A stretch of DNA of 64,000 nucleotides from CAXXOK01 sp963666755 (lineage in GTDB: Bacteria > Bacillota > Clostridia > Christensenellales > Aristaeellaceae): contig CAXXGW010000003.1 in assembly GCA_963666755.2 (NCBI GenBank), forward strand, positions 1 through 64,000. The letters run 5' to 3'. The position numbers were made by a program, and so were the translations under genes. The notes below the pieces were generated by a model. It had not been told where the DNA came from, made no database searches, and was given only the letters and a program-made list of their open reading frames with translations. Positions 1 to 10,036 of this stretch are shown here, piece after piece (within the stretch, counting starts at the first letter, position 1; every line of letters begins with the position of its first letter).

Positions 1-399
1 GCAGGCAGCGATCAAATCCGGATGGTCGAACAGCTCCCGGCGCATGGCGTCGCGCTTTTCCGGCGAAACCGCAGTCGGCTCCAGATAGGGGTTGAGCAGG
101 TAGCACTTAATCACGGAAAAATCCGCCGCGTGGGGGTTGCGCTCATACAGCCGCCCCAGATACAAAAGCTGTTCCGCCACAGCCAGACTTTCCGGGTCCA
201 GGGCGAGGGCTTCGGTCAGCAGCGCGTGTTTTTTAACCGGATCATCGGCCGCTTCGGCGCGGGTCAGCAGGGCTTGCACGGCCGCGTTGTCGGGTTTAAC
301 CTCGGGCGCCTGCAGGGAACCCCCGCAGTAAGGGCAGAAGGCCGCGCCGGATTCCACCGTCAAGGTGCGGCCACACTTTGGGCATTGCATCTCGCTCAT
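1..399 (-). CDS. Zinc-ribbon protein, C-terminus beyond window
   Basis: Partial: 133 codons are read before the window start and no stop is reached. The ATG at 399 follows an AGGAGGT ribosome site at good spacing. The N-terminus carries CPKCG (residues 5-9) and CPYCG, a two-CxxC zinc ribbon of the kind found at the start of many small Clostridial regulatory or scaffold proteins. It is followed by a mostly helical region (about residues 40-75) that resembles a TPR-like helical pair. It starts 36 bases after the stop of the NAD synthetase gene and is probably the last or a later gene of that operon. No specific function can be assigned from the part visible. Confidence 0.75.
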   Translation of the reverse strand, partial: MSEMQCPKCGRTLTVESGAAFCPYCGGSLQAPEVKPDNAAVQALLTRAEAADDPVKKHALLTEALALDPESLAVAEQLLYLGRLYERNPHAADFSVIKCYLLNPYLEPTAVSPEKRDAMRRELFDHPDLIAAC

Positions 400-435
400 G
401 GGTTTACCTCCTTATTCGGGCGTCGGGGCAGGCGG

Positions 436-2331
436 TCAGGCACGCCAGAGCACGCCGCTCATATCCGAGGGCATACGCAGGTCGCCGCGCGGCGAAAGGC
501 TGATGCTGCCCACCTTGGGGCCGTCGGGTACGCAGTTGCGCTTGTACTGCTGCTGGAAAAAACGCTTGAGGAAGGTTTGCAGCTGCCGCTCGATCTGATC
601 CGAGTCGTACACGCCGGCAAACGCCTGACGCGCGAGCAGGCGCAGGCGGTCGGGGCCGCTGCCGCTGTCCAGCAGGTGGTAAAGGAAAAAGTCATGCAGC
701 GCATAGTCCCCGAGGATATCCTCGGTGCGCTGGTTCAGTTCCCCGTCGGTCACAGGCAGCAGCTCGGGGCTGATGGGGGTGTCGATCACATCGCGGCACA
801 CATCGCGCACCGCGCCGTCGAAATCCTGCTCGCTCAGGTAGCGCACCAGACTTTTCACCAGCGTTTTGGGCACCGAGCAGTTGACGTTGTACATGCTCAT
901 ATGATCCCCGTTATAGGTGCTGAAGCCCAGCGCCGCCTCGCTCATATCCCCCGTGCCCAGCACGATGCCGCCCACCTTGTTGGCGTAGTCCATCAAAATC
1001 TGGGTGCGTTCGCGGGCCTGACAGTTTTCATAGGTTACGTCGTGGGTGTTTTCATCCTGCCCGATGTCGGCAAAGTGCTGGCGCACCGCCTTTTCGATGC
1101 CGATCTCCAGCGCGCTTACGCCCAGCGCCTCCATCAGCCGGTCGGCGTTGGATTTGGTACGCTTGCCCGTGCCCATGCCCGGCATGGTCAGGGCGTGCAC
1201 GCCGGTGCGCGGCAGGCCCAGCAGATCAAACGCGCGCACCCCCACCAACAGGGCCAGGGTGCTATCCAGCCCGCCGGAGACGCCCACCACCAGATGCTGG
1301 CAGCCAATGGCCGTCAGCCGTGTGGCCAGCCCCGTGCACTGGATGCGCACGATCTCCTCCAGATGCTCGTCCATCTCGGGGCCGCCCGGCACAAAGGGCA
1401 GGGGGCTGATCGGGCGCAGGAGCGTATCCTTGACCGGCTCGGCCGCCGTGGGCAGCAGGATGCGCGTCATGGGCCGTGCGCTGCGCTCCCCCTGATGGAA
1501 GCTGCCGTTGCGCTGGCGCTGGTAGCGCAGGCGCTGCACGTCGATATCGGCCACAGCCGCATCGCCGGTCAGGGTAAAGCGTTTGCCCTCCTGCAGCACC
1601 CGGCCGTTTTCAAACACGCCGGTATAGCCGCAGAAAACCAGATCGCTGGTGCTTTCGCCAAAGCCGGAGCAGGCGTAGGCATAGCCCGCGTACAGGCGGC
1701 CGCTCTGCTGGCGCAGCAGCTCCCGGCGGTAGTTCTGTTTGCTGACCAGCGCATTGCTGGCGCTGGGGTTTACAATCACGTCGGTCCCCTCGACGGCGTA
1801 CCGGCAGCTGGGGGGGATCGGCGTCCACAAATCCTCGCAGATTTCCACCGCAAAGGCGAAGGTGCCCATGTCAAACAGCAAATCCGGCGCAAAGGGGCAG
1901 GCGACACCATCCTGATCGAAATCGTTACGGGCCTGCTCGGCGCTTACAAACCAGCGGGTTTCGTAAAACTCGTTGCCGTTGGGCAGGTAGGTTTTGGGCA
2001 CCAGCCCACGCACAACACCGCCCTGCAGCACCGCCGCGCAGTTGAACAGACGGCTGCGCTGGTTGACCGGCAGGCCCACCACCACAGCCATATCCCCCGT
2101 TTCGGCCGCCAGCGCGCGCATCGCGGCAAACGCGGCCCGCTGCAGGGGTTCGTGGGCCAGCAGATCGCCCAGGGTATAGCCGGTCAGGCACAGCTCGGGG
2201 AACACCGCCACCTGCACGCCCTGTGCGGCCAGCTCCCGCATGCGCGCGGCAATCTCGCGCCGGTTGGCCTCCACATCCCCCAGATGTACCCGGACGCTCA
2301 CGGCGGCCACGCGCGCAAAATCACTCGCCAA
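436..2331 (-). CDS. nadE: Glutamine-dependent NAD(+) synthetase
   Basis: Cytosolic enzyme that amidates deamido-NAD to NAD using glutamine and ATP. The N-terminal half is a nitrilase-fold glutaminase with the Glu-Lys-Cys triad visible as PELCLTGY (about residue 45), PKTYLPNG (about 115) and ICEDLW (about 165). The C-terminal half is the ATP-PP synthetase with the P-loop SGGLDST near residue 350. The length of about 631 residues is normal for the two-domain form. An in-frame TTG at 2349 sits inside the ribosome site AAGGAGG, so the TTG at 2331, eight bases downstream of GGAGG, is the likely start. The gene follows the NYN protein by 41 bases in the GntR-led operon. Confidence 0.95.
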   Translation of the reverse strand: MASDFARVAAVSVRVHLGDVEANRREIAARMRELAAQGVQVAVFPELCLTGYTLGDLLAHEPLQRAAFAAMRALAAETGDMAVVVGLPVNQRSRLFNCAAVLQGGVVRGLVPKTYLPNGNEFYETRWFVSAEQARNDFDQDGVACPFAPDLLFDMGTFAFAVEICEDLWTPIPPSCRYAVEGTDVIVNPSASNALVSKQNYRRELLRQQSGRLYAGYAYACSGFGESTSDLVFCGYTGVFENGRVLQEGKRFTLTGDAAVADIDVQRLRYQRQRNGSFHQGERSARPMTRILLPTAAEPVKDTLLRPISPLPFVPGGPEMDEHLEEIVRIQCTGLATRLTAIGCQHLVVGVSGGLDSTLALLVGVRAFDLLGLPRTGVHALTMPGMGTGKRTKSNADRLMEALGVSALEIGIEKAVRQHFADIGQDENTHDVTYENCQARERTQILMDYANKVGGIVLGTGDMSEAALGFSTYNGDHMSMYNVNCSVPKTLVKSLVRYLSEQDFDGAVRDVCRDVIDTPISPELLPVTDGELNQRTEDILGDYALHDFFLYHLLDSGSGPDRLRLLARQAFAGVYDSDQIERQLQTFLKRFFQQQYKRNCVPDGPKVGSISLSPRGDLRMPSDMSGVLWRA

Positions 2332-2372
2332 AAAGGGTCCCTCCTTCAAAAGTGCCGTTTGCGCGGTGCAAG

Positions 2373-3365
2373 TCAGGGCACCTTGATGAGCATGGTTTTC
2401 TGCTCGTCCATCTCCACGGTCAGGAGCTGATCCTTCTCCAGCGCCTTGAGCACGTCGCTGAAGCGCTTGAAGCCCAGCGCCCGCTCCGAAAAATCGGGGT
2501 AGGCGGCCTGCACATCCGCCTTGAGGATGCTGGGGTTGATGCGGTCGAAGCCCCCGTCCTTGTAGCGCTGCAGCTGGTCGCGGAAGGCGTCCTTCCAGTT
2601 GTCCTTGGTCAGCTGGGGGGTGCTGTCCTTGGCGGGCTGGCCCAGCGAAACCATGACGTTGAAGTTATCGTTGCGGATGCGCAGGTTGCCATACTTGTGG
2701 GCCAGCTTGTCCAGCAGCTTGAGGAACGTGGCGCAGCCAAAGGCGCGCTCGTTAAAATCCGGCCGCAGGCGCAGCAGGATGCCCTTGAGCTCGCTGGCGT
2801 ACAGCTCATCCTGATCGGTCTGCTCGTCCAGTATGCTTTCGATCAGCTTGTTCAGTTCCTGCTCGTCCAGCGGTTCCTTTTCGGAAGCGGCGGTTTTCTT
2901 CTTATCCTCAGGCTTGCGGATGCGCCCGCCGACGTTTTCCAAAAATTGAAACTCATTGCAGGCGTTGATGAAGATGTTGCTGGCGGCCTCGCTGCGGCTG
3001 ATGCCCAGCACAAACTTGCCCATGCTCTTGAGGCGGCCGACCAACGGCGTGTAGTCGCTGTCGCCGGACACAATACAGAAGCTGTTGATCAGCGGGTTGG
3101 TGTAAGCCACCTCCAGCGCGTCGATCACCAGCAGGATATCGGCGTTGTTTTTCTGGCTGATGCCGTAGCGCAGGCTGGGCACCACGGTAAAGGTGTTGCT
3201 CAGCAGCACCTCCTTGAGGTCGCTGTACTGGTCGGTGTAGCCGTACACCTTGCCCAGCAGGATATCGCCGCGGATTTTGACTTTTTCAAGCACGCTCAGG
3301 AGCGTGGCAACCTTGGCGCCGCAGTTTTCCAAATCGACAAACAGGGCAAATTTTGCGGTTTCCAG
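2373..3365 (-). CDS. NYN-domain protein with tandem OST-HTH/LOTUS domains
   Basis: The N-terminal region matches the NYN (PIN-like) ribonuclease fold: FALFVDLENCG, then CIVSGDSDYTPLVGRLKSMGK with the acidic residues expected at the active site, ending near FLENVGGRIRK. A charged linker (about residues 145-165) leads to two helical repeats that look like OST-HTH/LOTUS RNA-binding domains (ELKGILLRLRPDFNERAFG and DVQAAYPDFSERALG). The first conventional start, TTG at 3332, would delete the beta-strand with the catalytic Asp. Reading continues upstream to a stop at 3381-3383 with an AAAGAAGAG ribosome site, so a CTG at 3365 (or ATC at 3371) is the more sensible start. Probably an RNA-processing or RNA-binding protein; the target is unknown. 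Confidence 0.85.
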   Translation of the reverse strand: METAKFALFVDLENCGAKVATLLSVLEKVKIRGDILLGKVYGYTDQYSDLKEVLLSNTFTVVPSLRYGISQKNNADILLVIDALEVAYTNPLINSFCIVSGDSDYTPLVGRLKSMGKFVLGISRSEAASNIFINACNEFQFLENVGGRIRKPEDKKKTAASEKEPLDEQELNKLIESILDEQTDQDELYASELKGILLRLRPDFNERAFGCATFLKLLDKLAHKYGNLRIRNDNFNVMVSLGQPAKDSTPQLTKDNWKDAFRDQLQRYKDGGFDRINPSILKADVQAAYPDFSERALGFKRFSDVLKALEKDQLLTVEMDEQKTMLIKVP

Positions 3366-3419
3366 GCGGATCTCTTCTTTCTATGCTGCGTCGGGCGGCC
3401 CGTAAGGCCGCGGGGCGGT

Positions 3420-4136
3420 TCAGATGCGGAAAATGTAACGGTCGCCGCGTATCCATTGGCGGCTGGTGTGCAGGGGGCGATCCTGCTGGTCGAACACGGT
3501 TTCATCCAGCAGCATGAGCGCCTCGCCCGCGGCGGTACCCAGATGCCGGCTCATGTTTGGGGTAGCGTGCCCCAGGGCGATATCGTGTGTCGCGCGGCTG
3601 GGGATGTACCCGTGCGCGCGCAGCACCTCATACAGGGAGCCGGTCAGCGGTTCGGCTTCCAGAAAGGTAAACGTGCCCGGAAAGCGGTTGTACTCCAGCA
3701 TGACCGGTTCGCCGTCGCACAGGCGCAGGCGGCAGACCTCCAGCACCTCGCCCTCCGGCGGTACGTGCAGGCGTTCCACATCCTCGGGGTGCGCGGTTTC
3801 CCGGCGAATTTCCAGCACGCGGCTGGTCGCGGTGCGCCCGGTGCCGCCACATGCGTCCGAAAAGCTGGTTACATGCTGCAAATCGCGCTTCAGGCGCGCT
3901 TCGGCCACAAACGTGCCCTTGCCCTGCCTGCGCACCAGCAGCCCTTCCTGCACCAGATCCAGCATCGCCTTGCGCACCGTGACCCGGCTCACGCCGTAGG
4001 TTTCGCACAGCACCTGCTCGCTGGGTATGCGGCCGCCCGCGGGGTAAGCGCCCGCGACGACGTCGTTTTTCAGCCTGCGCATCAACTGTTGGTATAATGG
4101 GTTCTGGCTCTTCTTTTCCAAAGGCGCGTCCGGCAT
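3420..4136 (-). CDS. GntR/HutC-family transcriptional regulator with UTRA domain
   Basis: A 238-residue repressor-type protein. An N-terminal winged helix (about residues 10-75, including PSEQVLCETYGVSRVTVRKAM and the wing RRQGKGTFV) is followed by a UTRA effector-binding domain (about 90-238) that in this family binds small metabolites such as amino sugars or histidine breakdown products. The ATG at 4136 has a GGGGGAGG ribosome site; earlier in-frame starts lie in the promoter. It is the first gene of an operon with the NYN protein and nadE, 54 bases upstream of the former, and has its own sigma-A promoter. The effector cannot be told from the neighbours. Confidence 0.9.
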   Translation of the reverse strand: MPDAPLEKKSQNPLYQQLMRRLKNDVVAGAYPAGGRIPSEQVLCETYGVSRVTVRKAMLDLVQEGLLVRRQGKGTFVAEARLKRDLQHVTSFSDACGGTGRTATSRVLEIRRETAHPEDVERLHVPPEGEVLEVCRLRLCDGEPVMLEYNRFPGTFTFLEAEPLTGSLYEVLRAHGYIPSRATHDIALGHATPNMSRHLGTAAGEALMLLDETVFDQQDRPLHTSRQWIRGDRYIFRI

Positions 4137-4163
4137 CGGCCCACCTCCCCCCAGACTGGTAAC

Positions 4164-4192
4164 AGTATACTCTAAATGCGCGCAAACGGCAA
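4164..4192 (-). promoter_or_regulatory. Sigma-A promoter of the GntR operon
   Basis: On the minus strand, -35 TTGCCG (4192-4187) and -10 TATACT (4169-4164) are separated by 17 bases, and the start codon lies 28 bases downstream. The -10 overlaps the palindrome AGTATACT (4164-4171), and a second palindrome CCAGACTGG lies at 4151-4159. Either could be an autoregulatory GntR site, which is inference. Confidence 0.75.
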
Positions 4193-4246
4193 CCGCCATT
4201 CCGCATGGGATTGCAGCCCTTTAGCAGCCCCCGGCGGCCGGGGGTG

Positions 4247-4289
4247 AAAAAGCCGGGCCGCCCAGCGCACGCAGCGCGAACGGCCCGGC
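4247..4289 (-). terminator. Intrinsic terminator, leftward
   Basis: Read leftward, GCCGGGCCG (4289-4281) pairs with CGGCCCGGC (4260-4252) and is followed directly by five Us (4251-4247). It lies about 330 bases beyond the stop of the secreted-protein gene and just upstream of the GntR promoter. Confidence 0.75.
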
Positions 4290-4621
4290 CCGGGCGTTTG
4301 AAACAGGGATGGTGCGGGCGATGGCTCGGAACCGATTCAGGAAGGGTCTCTTGGCGCCGCCACCTGCCGGGGTTTTATGCCGCAGGGCGGCTCTCTGACA
4401 GCAGCCGCTATGCCGTGAGCGACAGCCAATCACAGGCCAAGCATGAACCGGGCCAGCCCACAGAAGGGCAGCCTGCGGAGCTTGACCGCCCGGATCGGCA
4501 TGCTTAAGCGCAAGCCTCAGCGCCGGTCTGGGGCGGGCAGCCTGCCTGCTGACTGATAGGGCAGGCGTGGGTACTGCATCCGTTCCATCCGGCGAAGGCC
4601 GGAGCGCACGTTGCGCCCATA

Positions 4622-6145
4622 CTACTCCAGCAGCGAAACCAGAATATCGGTGCGATCCATAAACTGGAACACATCGTCCAGCACACCGGCTGGCATTTCC
4701 AGCGCGATGGGGGCCAGCGCCAGCAGCAGGGTCTTGGTCATGCGCTCCTTATACTCGTTCAGGAACGACTCGTTCAGGTTGAAAAAGTCGTTCTGCGGGT
4801 ATTGGCCTTCCACAAACACGCTGCGATCCACATTCTTCAGGGCGCCGTTAAAATGCAGCGACAGCGCGGGCTTGAACGTTTCCGGGTGGATCCAGTCCAC
4901 CTTCACGTCCAGCGTGCAGGGCAGGGTCGCGGCATCACGTACCCAGTCGAAATCCAGGATCACCGGCGCTACGGGGCTTGTAAAGGTGTAACCCTCGGCG
5001 CTGAAGCGCAGGCGACCCTTGCCGCTCACATCGCCTTCGCGGGGCAGCTGCGTACCCTCGGCCTTCAGGCACAGCGCCTGTTCGCCGTCCTGCGTAACGG
5101 TCAGCGTCGCGTTCAGGTTTCCGCCCACGGGTTGGGGCGTCCACGCATAGTCAAACACGATGGTATAGCCTTCGGTGGTGGGCAGGGTCAGGGTAAAGGC
5201 GTTGGCGTCGCCATCCGTGCGCCTGGTAAAAAGCGTGGTATCGCCAAGGGTGCAGGTCAAGGTATCGGCAGTTTCCACCACCTGCAGGCCCTGCTGGTCG
5301 GGGTCGAGCGCGTCCAGCTGCGCCTCAAGGTTGCCCAGCAAATCCAGGGCCATGTCGCTTGCGTACATCTCGGTCAGCAGGCAGGTAAAGTAGAAGTACG
5401 CGCGGTACAAATCGTCGCTTTCGTCGGTCACGATCAGGTCCAGCGTTTCGCAAAGCTCGTACAGATCCTCATAGGGCACGGTATAGGCCAGCGTGCCGCT
5501 TTCCGGCGCGGCCAGCCCGGCCGAGGCGGCGAGGGTCGTATCGGCGGCGGCGTCCGTCTGGGCGGCGGCAGGCTGCGCGGTTGCGGCAGCCGCCTGCGCT
5601 TCCAGCGCCGCCTCGCGGGCGTTTGCGATCATTTCCGCCACGGGGGTGTAATAGCTGTCGCCAATGTAGTAGCTAGCCTCGGGGTACAGCAGCAGCCCCA
5701 GATACTGGGTGGGCAGCTCCATATAGTAATAGGGCTTGAGCATGAACTCCAGAAAGTTGTGCATCTGGAAGAACAGCACCTCGTTATCAAACGCCGGGGA
5801 GATCAGGTAGCGGTAGCTGTGATAGCCGTCGTACACGAAGGGTATCTGATCCTTGCCGTTCAGGCGCAGCGCGCCGTTGAGGTAAACGCGGCTTTCCGGG
5901 TTGAGCAGCGCCAGCTCGTCCATGGAGCCGCGCACATCCAGCTTGTTAAGGAAGGTTTCCCAATCGGCCAGATGTGCCGTGCTCGCGGGGAAGCCATCCG
6001 CATGGAGCTTCAAATCCACGGTGAAGTCCGCATGGGTCACATCGCCGTTGGGCAGGTACGTGTCCGCAAGGGAAAGCGCGGGCAGGGTCAGCAGGCACAG
6101 GGCCATTGCAAGCGCCAACAACCGGCGGGGGAACGGATGCTTCAT
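4622..6145 (-). CDS. Secreted protein of unknown function
   Basis: 507 residues with a clear Sec signal peptide (MKHPFPRR, a Leu/Ala-rich core, cleavage probably after SLA near residue 28). No known domain was recognised. A central Ala/Gln-rich low-complexity segment (about residues 190-225) separates an N-terminal part with an aromatic cluster (LKPYYYMELPTQYLG) from a C-terminal part rich in beta-strand-like stretches. No lipobox and no C-terminal anchor are seen. The ATG at 6145 is preceded by AAGGAGGG; an earlier in-frame ATG at 6181 lacks a ribosome site. It follows typA by 77 bases and is probably cotranscribed with prfC and typA, a genomic association without obvious functional logic. 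Confidence 0.8.
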   Translation of the reverse strand: MKHPFPRRLLALAMALCLLTLPALSLADTYLPNGDVTHADFTVDLKLHADGFPASTAHLADWETFLNKLDVRGSMDELALLNPESRVYLNGALRLNGKDQIPFVYDGYHSYRYLISPAFDNEVLFFQMHNFLEFMLKPYYYMELPTQYLGLLLYPEASYYIGDSYYTPVAEMIANAREAALEAQAAAATAQPAAAQTDAAADTTLAASAGLAAPESGTLAYTVPYEDLYELCETLDLIVTDESDDLYRAYFYFTCLLTEMYASDMALDLLGNLEAQLDALDPDQQGLQVVETADTLTCTLGDTTLFTRRTDGDANAFTLTLPTTEGYTIVFDYAWTPQPVGGNLNATLTVTQDGEQALCLKAEGTQLPREGDVSGKGRLRFSAEGYTFTSPVAPVILDFDWVRDAATLPCTLDVKVDWIHPETFKPALSLHFNGALKNVDRSVFVEGQYPQNDFFNLNESFLNEYKERMTKTLLLALAPIALEMPAGVLDDVFQFMDRTDILVSLLE

Positions 6146-6222
6146 AGAAACCCTCCTTAGTCGAAAAGTCCGCATTGCCATTCATGTTTACCAAACGCAG
6201 GCGCAGGGCAAATCCCTGCCGC

Positions 6223-8049
<1,827 letters not shown>

Positions 8050-8092
8050 AGTTCGGTTCTTCCTTTCTGTGGGGCGCAAAAGCCCCGGTGGG

Positions 8093-9709
8093 TTATTCGT
8101 AGGTAACGCGGGTGGCGGTTTCGGCCAGGGTCAGGCCGGGGTTATTTTCCACGGCCAGGCGGATGGACCACTCGTTTTCAAACAGCAGCACAGGGCGGGC
8201 ATCCCCGTCCACGGCGCGGCCGCTGGTGGAGGTCAGCTTGAGCGCGTCGATCGCCTTGGGCGCCTGCGTAACCCAGCGCACATAGCGGAAAGGCAGCGAA
8301 TCCATCAGCATGCTGACCCCGTACTCGGTGCGCAGGCGGTGCTCCAGCACCTCAAACTGCAGCATGCCCACAACGCCCACCAAAAGCTCCTCAAAGCCCG
8401 TTTCGTTGCGGTTGAAAAGCTGGATGGCGCCTTCTTCGGCCAGTTGGGTGAGGCCCTTGAGGAACTGCTTGCGCTTCATGCTGTCCTCCGGGCGCACGCG
8501 GGCGAAGTGTTCCGGCGCAAAAATCGGGATGGAGCTGAACCGCAGGTGCGGCCCGTCGCTCAGGGTATCGCCCAGATGGAACACCCCGGGGTCAAACAGG
8601 CCGACGATATCGCCGGGGTAGGCGGTTTCCACCGCCTCGCGCTCATTGGCCATGAACTGCTGGGGTTGCTTGAGCTGCACGGTTTTTTCGTCCCCGCTGA
8701 GCCAGACGGCCATATCCTTGCGGAACTCGCCGCTCACCACGCGCACGAATGCCAGACGGTCGCGGTGGGCAGGGTTCATGTTGGCCTGAATCTTAAACAC
8801 GAAACCGCTGAAAAACGAGGCTTCCGGCCGCACCTCGCCCTGATCGCTCATGCGGGACAGGGGCGGCGGCGTCACATCCAGAAAGGCTTCCAAAAAAGGC
8901 TCCACGCCAAAGTTGGTGATGGCCGAGCCGAAGAACAGCGGCGTAAGCTGCCCCTTGAGCACGCTAGGCTTGTCAAACGCGTCGCCCGCCACGTCCAGCA
9001 GTTCGATTTCATTTCGCAATCGGTCGAGGTAATGCCCGGCGATCAGCGCTTTCGCCTCGGGAGCGTCCAGCCGCACCTGCGTTTCCTCCACCATGCTGGC
9101 GCCGTGGTTGCCGCCGCTGTAGAGGCTGATCAGCCCGGTATCGCGGATGTACACGCCCTGAAAATCGCCGTCCACGCCGATGGGCCAGTTCATCGGGCAG
9201 GTGCGGATGCCCAGCACGTTCTCGATCTCCTCCATCAGGGCGAAGGGATCCTTGGCGGCGCGATCCATTTTGTTGACAAACGTGAAAATCGGGATGCCGC
9301 GCATCCGGCACACCTTGAAGAGCTTGATGGTCTGCGCCTCGACGCCCTTGGCCGCGTCGATCAACATCACGGCCGCGTCCGCGGCGACCAGCACGCGGTA
9401 CGTATCCTCGCTGAAATCCTGATGGCCCGGCGTATCCAGAATATTGATGCGGAAGCCGTCAAACTCAAACTGCATGGCGCTGGACGTCACGCTGATGCCG
9501 CGCTGTTTTTCGATGTCCATCCAGTCGCTGGTGGCGTGTCGCTCGGCCTTGCGCGCCTTGACGCTGCCCGCCTGCCGGATGGCCCCGCCGTAGAGCAGCA
9601 GTTTTTCGGTAAGCGTGGTCTTGCCCGCGTCGGGGTGGCTGATGATGGCAAACGTCCTGCGTTTCTCAATCTGGGTCCGATTCGCATCCGTGGTGGGGAG
9701 TTGCGTCAT
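8093..9709 (-). CDS. prfC: Peptide chain release factor 3
   Basis: 538 residues, close to the usual 525-540. The GTPase recycles RF1 and RF2 from the ribosome after peptide release. G1 SHPDAGKTT lies near residues 24-32, with RGISVTSS, DTPGHQDFSEDT and NKMDR following, and a C-terminal RF3 domain. The ATG at 9709 lies behind CGGAGG; a longer open frame to 9949 runs through the promoter and repeat region and is not the real start. The gene leads the prfC-typA operon. Confidence 0.96.
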   Translation of the reverse strand: MTQLPTTDANRTQIEKRRTFAIISHPDAGKTTLTEKLLLYGGAIRQAGSVKARKAERHATSDWMDIEKQRGISVTSSAMQFEFDGFRINILDTPGHQDFSEDTYRVLVAADAAVMLIDAAKGVEAQTIKLFKVCRMRGIPIFTFVNKMDRAAKDPFALMEEIENVLGIRTCPMNWPIGVDGDFQGVYIRDTGLISLYSGGNHGASMVEETQVRLDAPEAKALIAGHYLDRLRNEIELLDVAGDAFDKPSVLKGQLTPLFFGSAITNFGVEPFLEAFLDVTPPPLSRMSDQGEVRPEASFFSGFVFKIQANMNPAHRDRLAFVRVVSGEFRKDMAVWLSGDEKTVQLKQPQQFMANEREAVETAYPGDIVGLFDPGVFHLGDTLSDGPHLRFSSIPIFAPEHFARVRPEDSMKRKQFLKGLTQLAEEGAIQLFNRNETGFEELLVGVVGMLQFEVLEHRLRTEYGVSMLMDSLPFRYVRWVTQAPKAIDALKLTSTSGRAVDGDARPVLLFENEWSIRLAVENNPGLTLAETATRVTYE

Positions 9710-9759
9710 GTAGGTGCGTGCCTCCGCTTCGGTTGGTTGGTTTTGCGTCCAAACAAAAT

Positions 9760-9789
9760 ATTGTACAATGGCAACGCCCCGAATGTCAA
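9760..9789 (-). promoter_or_regulatory. Sigma-A promoter of prfC-typA
   Basis: Minus-strand -35 TTGACA (9789-9784) and -10 TACAAT (9765-9760) with an 18-base spacer, about 50 bases upstream of the prfC start. Confidence 0.85.
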
Positions 9790-9839
9790 GCAATCCCGTA
9801 GAGTTGTGCATTGCCTGTGCCCGGCAGGCAAAGTAGCCT

Positions 9840-9933
9840 TTGGGTGCGCCCGCAGGCGCAACCCCCCGTTCGTCCCCGAAGGTTCCCCAAGGGCGAGCGG
9901 AAAGCCCTTGGGTGCGCCCGCAGGCGCAACCCC
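9840..9933. repeat. Two identical 26-bp hairpin repeats
   Basis: A 26-base unit beginning TTGGGTGCGCC, with loop CGCA and the complementary arm GGCGCAACCCC, occurs identically at 9840-9865 and 9908-9933, 68 bases apart. Each unit is itself a hairpin. Between them CAAGGGC pairs with GCCCTTG. The hairpin style with a CCGCAGG core resembles modules in the larger composite repeats elsewhere in the window. Confidence 0.7.
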
Positions 9934-9959
9934 TCTTTCTTGTACACACAAAAACTCAA

Positions 9960-9992
9960 GAAAAAAGACCCTCCGCAGAAACCCGCGGAAGG
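9960..9992 (-). terminator. Intrinsic terminator after the murA operon
   Basis: Read leftward, CCTTCCGC pairs with GCGGAGGG around a loop containing GGGTTTC, followed by TCTTTTTTC. It lies 45 bases beyond the stop of the J-domain gene. Confidence 0.85.
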
Positions 9993-10036
9993 CCCATCCA
10001 GTACGGGATCAGCGAGGGACTCCCCCTCGCAAATTT

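Larger units (their letters stand above)
4137..4621. other. 485-base spacer, no convincing gene
   Basis: Between the GntR start and the end of the secreted-protein gene. It holds the GntR promoter (4164-4192), a CCCCCGG hairpin (4229-4245), an intrinsic terminator reading left (4247-4289) and about 330 bases of structured but unrecognised sequence. That part includes a TCCGGC-GAAG-GCCGGA hairpin near 4590-4607 and a GCGGCT/AGCCGC hairpin near 4390-4412. It could be a long 3' UTR or a small RNA transcribed leftward; no Rfam class was recognised by eye. Confidence 0.5.

Noticed and set aside
4205..4507. Possible 100-residue plus-strand protein in the 4.2-4.6 kb spacer
   Set aside because: No ribosome site, composition resembles random GC-rich translation, and it crosses a terminator hairpin.
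4290..4621. Cobalamin riboswitch, tmRNA, 6S, SRP or RNase P RNA in the spacer
   Set aside because: A short CCAAGAGACC stretch resembled the end of a cobalamin riboswitch, but the core (GCCACTG and upstream boxes) is missing; the conserved blocks of the other RNAs were not found on either strand.
9710..9949. N-terminal extension of RF3
   Set aside because: The frame is open but runs through the promoter and hairpin repeats; family homology and a ribosome site begin at 9709.
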